Assembly: GCA_003118195.1 (NCBI GenBank)
Contig: BEXV01000203.1
Location: 141,663 to 205,662 of the forward strand
Length of the DNA stretch: 64,000 nt
Source of the DNA: Hemicentrotus pulcherrimus
Taxonomy: Eukaryota > Echinodermata > Echinoidea > Camarodonta > Strongylocentrotidae
Reading direction: 5' to 3'
In this document: piece by piece, positions 53,425-64,000 of the stretch
Layout: every line of letters begins with the position of its first letter
Numbering within the stretch: position 1 is the stretch's first letter
Made by a program: the position numbers and the translations under genes
Notes under the pieces: generated by a model
Told to the model about the DNA's origin: nothing
Database searches by the model: none
The model's input: the letters and a program-made list of their open reading frames with translations, nothing else

Positions 53425-53578
53425 GTGGACGTGTACTATCATCATACCAGCGGCTTGGACGGGAACACGACTAACCACGTCGGAGCTTCAGCCGCACACC
53501 ACGCCGCAGCAAGCTATTATTCGGGATCGGCTGCGGCGGCTAGAGCAGCAGCCATGCATGGATACAGACCCTCACACG
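53425..53578 (+). CDS. gatac: GATA1/2/3-class transcription factor, second coding exon
   Basis: This exon supplies 51 complete codons plus one base and continues the frame from 36924 (phase 0 in, phase 1 out). It begins right after a pyrimidine-rich tract and ACAG acceptor ending at 53424, and is followed by a consensus GTGAGT donor at 53579. The opening VDVYYHH...LDGN aligns with VDVFFNHLDSQGN of vertebrate GATA2. The later ASYYSGSAAAARA aligns with the vertebrate YYxN...ARA region, and the final YRPSH with RYPPTHH of GATA3. The exon is rich in Ala and His. It forms part of the N-terminal activation region; no DNA-binding residues are encoded here. From memory, the human GATA3 intron after codon 80 is also phase 1 at the equivalent THH|G, so this 3' boundary appears conserved. 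The next exon should encode a sequence like (G)xxCRPxLL. No such sequence follows within the window. Confidence 0.9.
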
Positions 53579-56500
53579 GTGAGTGAAACTCTTTCCTCCA
53601 TTACCTACCAGCAGTAGATCCCCCAGATTAGATGCCACTGTACACCAATCAATTACCACATTCTAGGACGCGTAACAAAATGACAGCCCATCTATAAGAA
53701 TCATCCCCATAATCACATAGCGTTGTATAGAAATTGATTCGAGGTATAGAGTATTGACTGTTATCAAAATGAACGATGCTGAAATGTAATGCTTAAACTG
53801 TTATGGGATAATTTGTTTCAAACTTTATTTAAAAGGTTGAAAACTTATCTCTGTGGTATAATTGACCAATCATTCAATAATAACATTCGGCAGCTGTTAG
53901 TGCATTATTGTTTAAGTTGCTTCCTAGATTGAATTAAATGTGAACAAAGTGAACTATTTAATCTTTTTTTTTCTTCCATTGGGACATGGAATTGTTTCTG
54001 TTACTTTCACTTACCTGTAATATATCAATTCTAACATTTAGCATACTAAATTGCATATTGTACACTGATAATATCTCCTTCTAAATATTAATATTACACG
54101 TAGGTTTTTTTCATGAATATGATTGATGTTGATTTTTGGTCTAATTATCATGCATGTTGTTGAATGTGCCGCAACTTAATTGAATCAACAATTTATGAAT
54201 CAGTCATATTGGATTATCTAATTATTATCATTATTTATGCTGAAGTCGACATTGATCTCCTTATCATATTTTGATGAATGAATGTGTATTTAGTGTTACG
54301 TATAACAACCATCAATAATATATGTAAATAAAAGCAGAGTTTAACGAAGTATATAAAAATGGGCTGCTATGAATTGCTAGGAAACAAATCAGTTAATTCA
54401 CCTGCTGAAGCAGTTAACGATGTATAGGCTGTTTATGATTGGTTTAAGATATTTAACTAATCTAATATACTAATAGCATACTGAATGATATCATTTATCT
54501 CTCATGCACTTAAAATAAAAAAAGAAATGTACCTACAGCAGCCGAGTATAAAAACGAATTCCACTTAACAAGTATGATTTATCAGAACGCACTATTTCAT
54601 TCCAAAACTTTCAAAAAAATGTATTAATATAAATATCTTAACTTGGCGGTCTTTTGCCACCACGTCAAGTCGCGATGTCGTCTGTGTGATCTTAAACGAT
54701 GTCAGACATTATCTGATGCTTGTTAATTTACACGGATGCCGACCCGTGTTACATGCGCTGCTTTGCAAGAGAGCGCAAAAAAAAACGTTTCCCGCCAACT
54801 CGATTACAAATTAGTTCATCAAATTAGGATTAGCCTTATCACGTCTGTTCAGTATCACATTCCTCGAGACCCTCTAATGAAAACCAGGGCATCCTTCTGC
54901 ACTTTCTTCAAGTAATTCCAAATACGAACTTTAATCTCGGACTTTTCCAGCAATACAAATTTTTAAATAGATGTTGACGTTTGCAGCGGGGATACTTGGT
55001 GAGGAAAGAGGACGTGTTTGATTGAAATAATTTAATGAATAAATTTTCTTGTCAATTAATTCGAATTAATTTTCATTACCGTTGACGTTTCCTCTAACTG
55101 CGGATTGAGATTATCAACAAGTGTGCTAATCAATGTAAACTGTGTGGGCTTCAAGTATACGTTTCTACTTAACATCATTTCCTATACTAATTAGACAATC
55201 GTTAGAAACGTGAGTACGCATAATCTAGTACCCTCAATTTGATTCTATTTGATAGGCCCTCTTTGGTAACTATGTTTGAAATATGATTTAGATCGAGAAA
55301 GGAGAGTGAACCCCTCCCAAATGTCTTGAACTGACACAGAAAACCAACTACAATAAGGCCAGTCACGTTTTCACTGTTTGACAAGATTATGTGGACGTAA
55401 TATTTTTTATAAAAACAATTTGTGTTGTGTAAGTTTGATCTATATTTATAAATAATACTTTGATAAATTTAGCGCGGGGATTAACCGAATTCTACCTGAA
55501 TAGAAGCGCAAAGATAGAAAGAGATAAACGAAACCTACAGAAAATTGGCAGTTAATCTTTTTTTAAAATGAATCTTTAGAACACGATCAGTATGGGGTAT
55601 CTTTGATTGCGGAAGGCATCGTGTGGCGTTATCAAGTGAAACATATTCCTTTTGTTTCTTACCAAATATACACAAAATAAACCTTTTCCCGACTATTACA
55701 TTAAAAAAAAATAACCCTTTGGCTTTTATACTGGAATACATCAGACTAAAGTTCTGTTTTATCAATGCAACGGGGGTTTTAAAACATTTTGTACCCAACA
55801 AAATGTGAATATACTATTTGATCAAACATCATGACCGAAATTGCCAACTGGAGATTTCCTATATCATTATTGATCTAAACTTCTAGAACTTAAGTAATAA
55901 TTTATCTATTGTCCTTTTTTTCACCAACTTATGTAATAACATTCTGTCTCTATACTGACCTTCCATATGAAGGGTTAATTCCACTTCTCATTAGTTAGTT
56001 ATCTTGAAATTTATTTTTTTTCTCCATTGATTGGGGAGGGACAATTGAATATGAGCGGAGCCAATGAGGCCATTAAATAATTGATTCTGCATTGTCTTTT
56101 TAGAGTACACGGGTCTACTCAGTGCCATCATTTGCCATGATTTACATTATCGGAACAAAAACAAAAGAGATCAATATAAACTTGTACCATTTAAGTTCTG
56201 AATTAAAAATGAACTCCAAGATGGAATAATTCATTATTAGTCAATAATAATAATCTCAATTCGAAGCTCTCATTTTGGGAGTGATGCCTGGCCCGATATA
56301 CTGTCGGTTAGATGTTGATAAGAAGCCCGTATCATGCAAAGCATTCCTTACATTTGATATTTTCCTAAGGGGGAGGGGCACTTTTTGTTTGGGGGGGGGG
56401 ATGATGGTGGTGGCAGTGTTTATTTGGGGGGTACTCATAGGGTTTGTCATACGTTTTTATTTATATTTTCGTTTTCTTGAAACGAGACACATTTAGATGT

Positions 56501-59500
56501 CGACTTATTCCGTGATATCATACCTTGCATTTCAAAACATCTGTATTTTTCGTTCTATTCTATCGGAGTACACTGTATATTAATAACTTTATATTATATA
56601 CAAATTACACAGATTATGCAGCGTCATATTCTTTTAAACTGCTTCTTTGAGAAGATCGTTTAATATTTTGTGGTATAGATGAGATATATATATATTTTTC
56701 AAAAATCATTTATGATAAAAAAATAACGCTCTCGTAATTTCATGCCTGCTTTCATAATTGTATTCATAATAGCGATAAAGAAACCGATCATATTCTTACA
56801 AGTATCAAACAAGGCGAACTAAATATGAACCCAAAGCCACGTGAAAAGTTGACGCCCATTTTGTGTATATCATGTATAAATGATAATTTACATTGTTAGA
56901 AATACGATTTCCCTTGCGTCTTAAACAAACATGACTGAATTGTGATGAGAACAACATTTCTTGATGTTAAAAAAAAATAAAAATGATTACGTTTTGTATC
57001 AATACATAGATAAATCCTCCCTCCGCCCTCTTATTAATCGCTATTCGATCTTAATCTTATAAGAAATTAGTAGTTCATAGAAAACTAATGTATTATTATT
57101 TATGCGTTTAAGTTTTGGGAAACAAAGTTTTTACATAACTCACTATATCAATTTCTTCAAATAATAGTGAAATACATTGAATTCCTTCGCCATCGGCAGG
57201 TCGCTCGATCTTTGAGTGTCTATATTGATTATAATTTATGTAATCTCCATTTAATTTAATTTAATTGTCAATTTAAAAAAAAAATCTGTATAGGTTTTTC
57301 ATTACTTATTCAATTTACATACGTTTGGTTTCTGGGTATATAAATTATGTTGTTATTATTAATCTTTAATTGTTGATATTTAAAAGAAAGAAGATCAATA
57401 ACAAATAACGATGATTATTAACCAATAATTATTGCTCAGTGTTGTGGGATAGAAACATATTATATATCTTATTATTCAGGTCTTTAATTTATCATTTGTA
57501 GTATCTATTTGAGATATTGTTTAAATTATTGTTATTAATTTGGATTCCAAAAAGACGGCTTCCTTCTAATTCTTCGAGTGGGATAAGCTCTATTGCCCTA
57601 AAACGTAATTACTGACCTGCTTACTATACTGGTGTGGATATTAATTACAGATCACACGAAGAAATTCATTTTTTCTCAGCATATGCCCTGATGATAAAGA
57701 AAATGTTCATTTGTTTTCAAATACTTCTCGTAAATATTTATATCGGTCTTTATTATCGTACAGTTTGCAACTTCATCACTATTTTCATACCGGGAGATTG
57801 ATAAAACTTTAAATTAGAAACAAACACAATCTTCATTGTCCCTTTTATATTTGTAATAGTGTTGCCTTATGCAGCTGTACACTACATTGGAAACTAAATC
57901 ATGGTAATTCTGAAAAAAATTAAATTGGAATAATCTAATATGTAAAATTTAGGAGATGGGTCCCTAAAAATAAGGCGATTAAAAGTCTTTTAAAAAAAAA
58001 AATCTTGATTGACTAATAATCATCTTGTAGCACTAATACCATTATTGCATTGTAATATGTCTATCGGAATTCAAACAAAATGACGAACGGTAAGGGGAAA
58101 AAAAGAATTTCCCTTCCTCTTTCAATTAACTGCATTGCAAATTTCTCTTTTTTTAGTACCAAAAAGGGAGTGATGTGATACATTAAGTAATATTTGGCAA
58201 ACGGAAGTATTTTATTACACTAAAATCACTACTATTTTGATCAGACTAAAAGAATATTTGTCAGTCCCTTCTGATTTGAAAGGAAATATCTTTGGAATTA
58301 TAACTTTCCATATTATGACGTACAAACGTACTTTTTCGTGGGATTTGTTAAAACGTATATGTCACGACAGCATAATTCTTATTATCAGTCTTCATCAACC
58401 AAATGAATTTATAAGATGGAACAAACTACAATGATAAGAATTTAACGGTTTTCGAAATAACTTCACGGCTAAGCCTGCGACCTCGAAGTATGAAATATCT
58501 AATTTGTTCGCATTTCCTTCCCGTCATCACTGCTTTTTTCCCCCTGCAAACGATTCTTGCCACAAAACACGTTTTTTCCCCAGCGAAATCTTGCAAGATC
58601 TTTCACGCAGGAAACGGAGCAACACCGGTTTTGGTAGCCGATAAGTCAGGCTGAATTGAGGTAGAAGAATCGTTAGTGAAATGTCAGGCATGATTATTAG
58701 GATGGGGGTGCATGATTGGTTGGTTGTTTGGTTGCACGTGGGGGACCCCTGGGAAAACGACTTGAGGAGGAGTAGTAGGAGCAGGGGAAAACATGGGCGT
58801 GGAGTAATGACAGACCCAATGCATGGACCCCCTGCCTCCTCTTTTCTTCGTGTTTGTCCGTAGAGTATCCACAGAGATTTATGATGTATGTGTGTGAATA
58901 AACTTCATGGGATTGGAGCGATGCCGGTAGATAGGGGGCGTGCTTTCATCTTACTGTGCGATGCGCCAGTTGCCGAATTTTGATTTGATTTTTGATTTTT
59001 TGGTTCTTGGTGCACAAGTCCTCCTCATTAAAAAAAAAACTTTCTCAATACCATCTTCATTCTATCCTTCATTGTTATCAAGCCCAGCCCCTTGTTATAT
59101 ACATTTGACGTTCTACAGTTTTTTTTCCCCTCTCTTCGATATCTTTCTTCTTGAAAAGTCTTATTCTTCTTATTCTCTTATTATAAACGATATCTTGTCC
59201 ATAAAAGATGCTCTTTCATTGTTATTTCTTATTCGAGATCAGATGTACCAGAGTCCTTTTCTGTGTAGCTGCTTAGAGATTTGTATGTATACATATTCCA
59301 CATTAAATTTCTAATAAGTCTTGTCAAAGTCTGGATGAAATTGGTGCGAAAGTAAATTTCAGATAGAACCTAATCAGATTTGTGTAGGCCTTATAATAAT
59401 TTTATATACTTATTCCAAAACCAAATTACACCCTTACCTACTTGTTAGTCTGTCCTATATTGTATGATAAAATCACGTTTCACTGATTCAGAGAAGAACT

Positions 59501-60066
59501 AAGAAAAACCCTGATGTCCAATTCTTTTTTTTTATGAGGACTACTGGCACGTATTTTCTCTATCTTTCATAGCTGATTATAGAATGCCTTGAAACCGTAA
59601 ATCATCATGGTGACGACAGAGCAAAGAAAACCTTCTACCCCTCTTCTTTATCTCTAAAGAAATTTGATTTTTGTAAACAGCCCTGAACCCGTCATCCAAA
59701 ATTTGTAAGAGCTTGACTCATCCTGAGTTTGAAATTGCAAAGATTCAACTTCAAAAATTATTTCAGTCGGCAATCTTGATGTTTATCTGTTCCCGCTCTA
59801 TCTAGGTATAACAAGATTTGCTCAACTTTATAGCGACCTCGATTTGAGAACACCTTGCTAAAAATAGACTGATCTAGCATTATTTACGCCGAGGAGCCCG
59901 GGTAAGGTGTTTCCACGCGTTTTTAACCATGATATATTTTTATCAGTATTGATCATTCTGTGGATGCAATTCTTAGAGCTAATAAACAGATACGTATGCA
60001 TCCTGCATATTTTCGGTGATATAAATGTTTTATGGGGGTAGTTTATAGGAACTAGATATTGCACAT

Positions 60067-60249
60067 AACATTTGCCTCCCCGTGATCGGGAGGTCCCGGG
60101 TTCGAAACCAAGTCAGTGTGATCGTGCCCTGTGGTAAGGCATTAATAATCCTCATTGTCAAGTCCCTCAGAGAGGACTTAAAGCCGTAAGCCCTCTGGTT
60201 GCTTACTTACCAGCATACAACGCTTTCTAAGCTGTGAGGTAAAACAACA
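60067..60249 (+). mobile_element. tRNA-derived SINE, 5' part truncated or diverged
   Basis: The block contains a consensus RNA polymerase III B box, GGTTCGAAACC, at 60099-60109. Just before it lies a tRNA-like anticodon arm, CCTCCC-CGTGATC-GGGAGG (60075-60093), with a 7-base loop. Downstream is a non-tRNA body (GTAAGGCATTAAT, AGTCCCTCAGAGAGGACTTAAAGCCGT) ending in GTGAGGTAAAAC. The sequence strongly resembles SINE bodies I remember from sea urchin genomes. A clear A box is missing, so it is 5' truncated or diverged. It lies in the second gatac intron in sense orientation. Confidence 0.7.
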
Positions 60250-62847
60250 ATCAGATGATGAACGAGGTGTTTGATTTAGCGATAGTGTAAACGAATCATC
60301 GTTTTCTTTTTTTTAGAGGGCTTGTGATGTCAAGCCGAACACATCCCTGGAAATGTCGTATATTCATGGCGCCCCCTTCCGTTCAGAGTGAAACTAGGCA
60401 CACACGACGTGTTGCTTTCCTCCCAAGTGACAGGGGTACATTACCCAGGTCACCTGACTCTGCGTTCGACTCCCTACGTCCTCTCTCTCACTCCCTCTCT
60501 CCCCTGCTAGTAAGATGACGCAAGAAGCCGTTGCCATGGTCACGATATGACAGATATCATTTACGTCAGATTATTAAATTCGAAACAACAGTGTCGAAAG
60601 ACGAGTGAGCTCCTTACTTTCCTTTTACTTCCCTCACTTTCCTTTCTCTTCCCTCTCTCCCATAAGTTATTTGAAGGAGGGGCATAAGTGACAACTTTTT
60701 GAAAATCGAAGGAATAGGTAATCTTAAAATGTTTCTGGTCAGCGAAATTAAAGCACATGTATAAAATAAAACCGTACCCGTTAGAGTAATATTGCGTTTT
60801 GTTTTGTCTTTCAATAGTGTCATGTTTTTTACAACAACAAACAAAAAAAACATGTATAGAACTTATGATCTTGCACTATATTACATTCTTATATTAACAA
60901 TGATAACTAAATTCGTACAAATACTTCCAACTTTTTAAACAACTAATAGAGGAGTTTTTCAGATGATATATAAATCAATCTACTGGTAGTGATGAAATAC
61001 TACACATATAATATAAAAGTTACAAAGAGAACGAGAAAGAAAGGGATAAAAATTGACAACTTTGCGTGATGTATGGACGAGAAAATGAAATCCAGGCGCT
61101 TATATTCTACATTAAAAAAAAAAAAAATACGTCCTTGGAATAAATAAGTTTAATTGATTAATGTGTTGATGAAAGGGCATCATCATTGATGATAGTTTGA
61201 ACTTATCACTTTGATTTCTTATAATATCGGAAATAACGATTCCACTTCACCTGGATCTTGCTGAAAACTGAACTTTATTGAGCACTTTTCCCCTCCAAAT
61301 ATTGTTTTACTCTTGTATTGGCCTTTCATCAAAGGCGGGCGTGGCGTGGCGCACTTCGTGGACAAACACTCTGTCCGAAAAGTGCTTGGTAATAATTGTG
61401 GATAGATTAATACCAGTGGTCAGGGACCAGCCGTAGCTCAATGTGGGTCCACTTAAAAGGCAATCAAGACCAATAAGGCCCATACCTACCAGTCATTAAA
61501 GAGCATTTTAGGGTTTTAATTCATCAACCTGTTGATTGTTGTGGGTTTTGACGGCTACATGTCATCACGGGTCTCTTGCCGTGCGTTCCGTTCGACGTGT
61601 CAGCTCCAACTAGCGCAGTAACATGCGGACGAGGACACACTTTGTTTTGCTCTAGGTGTAATGGGGGTATTAGAAAGAAGAAAAAAAGAAAAGAAAAAAG
61701 GGCTGCTGTGAACTTTAGGGGTCAAATCTTACCAAATTAGATTATGTTTTAGTTCGCAATGGGGTCAGGCAGCACGCGCCTTGTACCGCCAACCCCCAAT
61801 AACCCTCCGTCGTTCATTATAAGAAGAACGTACAGCATTGGAAATAGATCAGATCTAAAGAGAGTCAGAAAAAATATGTATTTACAGAGCAGCAGTGTTG
61901 GTGGCCGGGAGGGGTACAAGGGGATGTTGCCCCCAATAATATCAAGATTAGCTGCCTTTTTGATTTGATTAACCCCTTGAGACTGAGCCCAGAAAAACAT
62001 ATAATATAGAATATACGGAAAATGCAATCAATACCAAAATTCTTATCTGAATTTGGGTCAGCTATTGATGTGAGAGGATCAGTGGATTAAACCAATGGTA
62101 GATAACGTAACCCGTTCAGATCATCATGATTCTACTAAAACATTTTTGTTCAATACAGAATAGCTGCGAAATGAGAACGTATATGCCTATCAGATTCTGA
62201 CAGTTTAACATGAACAGCGTCATAGTGCATTGTCAGAATAATTATGTGTTTTGTCCTGAGGACAATAATTGGGTGAGACAAAGCTAAAAATAACAGAAGA
62301 GGGTCGGGATTTACGCGGGAAACTCGAGGAAGGAAAGTTGTATCGTTATTTCAAATAAAAGTGCAAGTCCGGTGCGAAAGTTGTCTAATTTGAAGCAGAT
62401 CTCCGGATAGTTGGGGCATGAAATGAACTCTCCCTTCTGAATAAGAAGAAGTGCCTTTACCCTCAGTCCTACCATTACTCGATTGCAGAAGTGTAATTAG
62501 TTCCATATTTTCCCCTCCTTTTCTCTTCGCAATCTGATAAGTAAGCTTCTGAATAACATTGCCTACAGCAAATCCTAAATTTTCAACAATTACTTATTTT
62601 TTAGTGGGGAAAAAACCGATTTAAAGATATTTTGAGTGTATTACAGATCATCTCCAAAAATAAAAAAAATTGAAGAAAAAATATATATTGTTAGGTTTAT
62701 TAGGTGTGACAAAATAACTTGCAGCACAGCTGATGCACGAATTTTTTTTTCTTTTTTTCTTCAAGTTATATTTAAATACATGTATATATATGAAAATATT
62801 AACATCGTTGACAATGCATTAGATTCTCAGTTCTGTAGTACACTCGG

Positions 62848-62878
62848 CAGGCCTATTCAAGGTTCCTGAATAGGCCTG
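62848..62878. repeat. Perfect 12-bp hairpin with 7-base loop
   Basis: CAGGCCTATTCA (62848-62859) and TGAATAGGCCTG (62867-62878) are exact reverse complements around AGGTTCC. It is compact enough to fold as RNA or cruciform DNA. No known RNA family is recognised. Confidence 0.85.
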
Positions 62879-63888
62879 ACACAGTTTCCTTTTTATTTTA
62901 ATCATTATTATCCCACACACATTCGATAGGATTAAGTCCTGACATCTACCAAACAAATTCATACTAACTGCCAGGAAGGGAGTAATTTTAATGTCTACAT
63001 CACCAACAAGCAACCACAATAAAATTGTCAATTCGCCATATTGTCAACGATGCGCATACAGCCACTACAAAATGACGTAGCGGTTGACATTTGCATATTA
63101 ATAAGAATGTTTGATTAATTAATTAGTGGCGTGTGGGTTTATCTTACGGAAACCGAACGGGGCGATAAGAAAACTTATAGCCTCAACCTCTTGTGCTGTA
63201 TTGAGCCAACGACCGTCGCTTCTTTCTTTATCGCCTAATTAGTTTGACATTTTCTCAAGAAAGTTTTCTTTCTACTCCTTTGAGAGCAAGAAAGGTTTTT
63301 TTTTATCCACATTCCACAGCCGCAACATAATGCCAGACGATGACATAGTAGGAATCAGTAGCACAAAAACAGTTGCCATGGCAAATAGGAGGGGAATGAA
63401 AAGGAGGGACGCGATGAAAATTTCTTTGGATTTGTTCGTTTTTCTTTGCGTCATTTAGAAAGAAACTTCATCAGTTTTATAGATGATATAATTGGGATTT
63501 GTTTTTTTCTTCAAGACGTGATCTTTTTTTTAAAATTCACACAGCCGCTCTGTAAATCGGTGTTCGTTTATGAATTCATAATCACTTTTTTTTAACGCAC
63601 ACATCTATGTCCATTTTATCCATTACTAATGAACTGAAAGTAGGCAAAAAAAAGTTGGTATCAGTTTGAACGCATTAAAAAAGGGTAAAAGACCCACACA
63701 ATCAGGAAGGGAATTGTTAATTTTGTTCTTACCCTGTCTTAACGATCATCTTGCCTTTAACCATGGAACCATGGGCCATAGATATCTTGTATCCTCTTTT
63801 CCCAGAAACTATTCCGCTGTGGGTATTTGGTCCCTCGGATCTCTGTTTTTGTTGGTCCATCATTTCCTTGTTCGTACAACCACCCACC

Positions 63889-64000
63889 CAGTGGCATACG
63901 CAGGATTTTGTCAAGGGGTGGGGGTTAACATTTTGAAATCGTGCCGAAAATTTCGCAACGACTCAGCTAGCCGATGAATAAGCGGGGGGGGGGGGGGGGG
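63889..64000 (+). repeat. Edge of dispersed repeat ending in 17 G
   Basis: The stretch begins near CAGTGGCATACGCAGGATTTT and ends in an uninterrupted G-run (63984-64000) at the window edge. Marine invertebrate genomes commonly carry repeats with a similar GTGGCGTA..CAGGATTTT start and G-rich runs. The G-run is cut by the window, so its full length is unknown. Confidence 0.4.

Larger units (their letters stand above)
53579..64000 (+). other. gatac: gatac second intron, left part only
   Basis: The intron begins at the GTGAGT donor at 53579. No acceptor followed by a plausible GATA continuation, zinc-finger or other coding segment was found before the window ends, so the intron is at least 10.4 kb long. 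The stretch from 53.6 to 60.0 kb is AT-rich with no recognised gene. It has a 10-G run at 56391-56400. The rest contains a SINE (60.07 kb), pyrimidine-rich tracts (about 60.47-60.51 and 60.61-60.66 kb), a hairpin (62.85 kb) and a terminal poly-G repeat. Confidence 0.75.

Noticed and set aside
60316..60507. Possible third GATA exon (TTTTTTTTAG acceptor, GTAAGA donor)
   Set aside because: Continuing the phase-1 frame from 53578 gives a TGA within four codons and nothing like the expected CRP-containing sequence.
1..64000. CRISPR arrays, operons, phage or bacterial mobile systems
   Set aside because: No regularly spaced repeats with unique spacers, no ribosome-binding-site-led gene strings and no dense coding. 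The window is clearly eukaryotic.

Overview
This is eukaryotic, AT-rich genomic DNA with long non-coding stretches, many microsatellites, short mobile elements and spliced exons. It contains no prokaryotic-style coding. The one gene I can identify firmly is the 5' part of a GATA1/2/3-class transcription factor on the + strand, the gene called gatac in echinoderms. Its first coding exon (36613-36924) opens with a counterpart of the vertebrate GATA2/3 start. The second (53425-53578) begins with the conserved (E)VDV motif and ends with an intron at what I believe is the same place and phase as in vertebrate GATA3. The remaining exons, with the two zinc fingers, are not here and should lie beyond position 64000. 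The GATA protein, two tRNA-like SINEs and an orphan HYR (hyalin repeat) exon together suggest an invertebrate deuterostome. A sea urchin is my best guess, but the species cannot be fixed from the sequence alone.

Layout: 1-34 kb is 5' flanking or intergenic DNA with no recognisable coding sequence. Four GC-richer islands stand out in and just after it: about 7.38-7.68, 16.64-17.44, 30.43-31.78 and 34.07-34.76 kb. The last two are candidate promoter or enhancer regions for gatac. At 35794-35906 a partial HYR-domain exon follows a splice acceptor and is cut off by a 4-base N gap inside CT repeats. The gatac start codon lies about 0.7 kb further on. The first coding intron is 16.5 kb long. It contains a tight cluster of palindromic factor sites at 44.2 kb, a 373-bp MITE with perfect 19-bp terminal inverted repeats at 48.68 kb and a decayed relative of it at 38.5 kb. 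It also holds a SINE-like element with a four-fold degenerate tail module at 49.6-50.05 kb and a 24-bp minisatellite at 51.49 kb. The second intron starts at 53579 and continues past the window end. It carries a second tRNA-derived SINE at 60.07 kb, a perfect 12-bp hairpin at 62.85 kb and a poly-G-ended repeat at the right edge.

Functionally, this is the control region and N-terminal coding part of one developmental regulator. GATA1/2/3 factors act in the nucleus on WGATAR sites and, in sea urchin, are associated with mesodermal and immune-cell fate. Several WGATAR sites lie in the 34-kb island, so autoregulation is possible but only inferred. I found no new enzymatic or defence system. The most unusual items are the intron that splits the conserved E|VDV motif, the orphan HYR exon at the assembly gap, the 44.2-kb palindrome cluster and the MITE pair.
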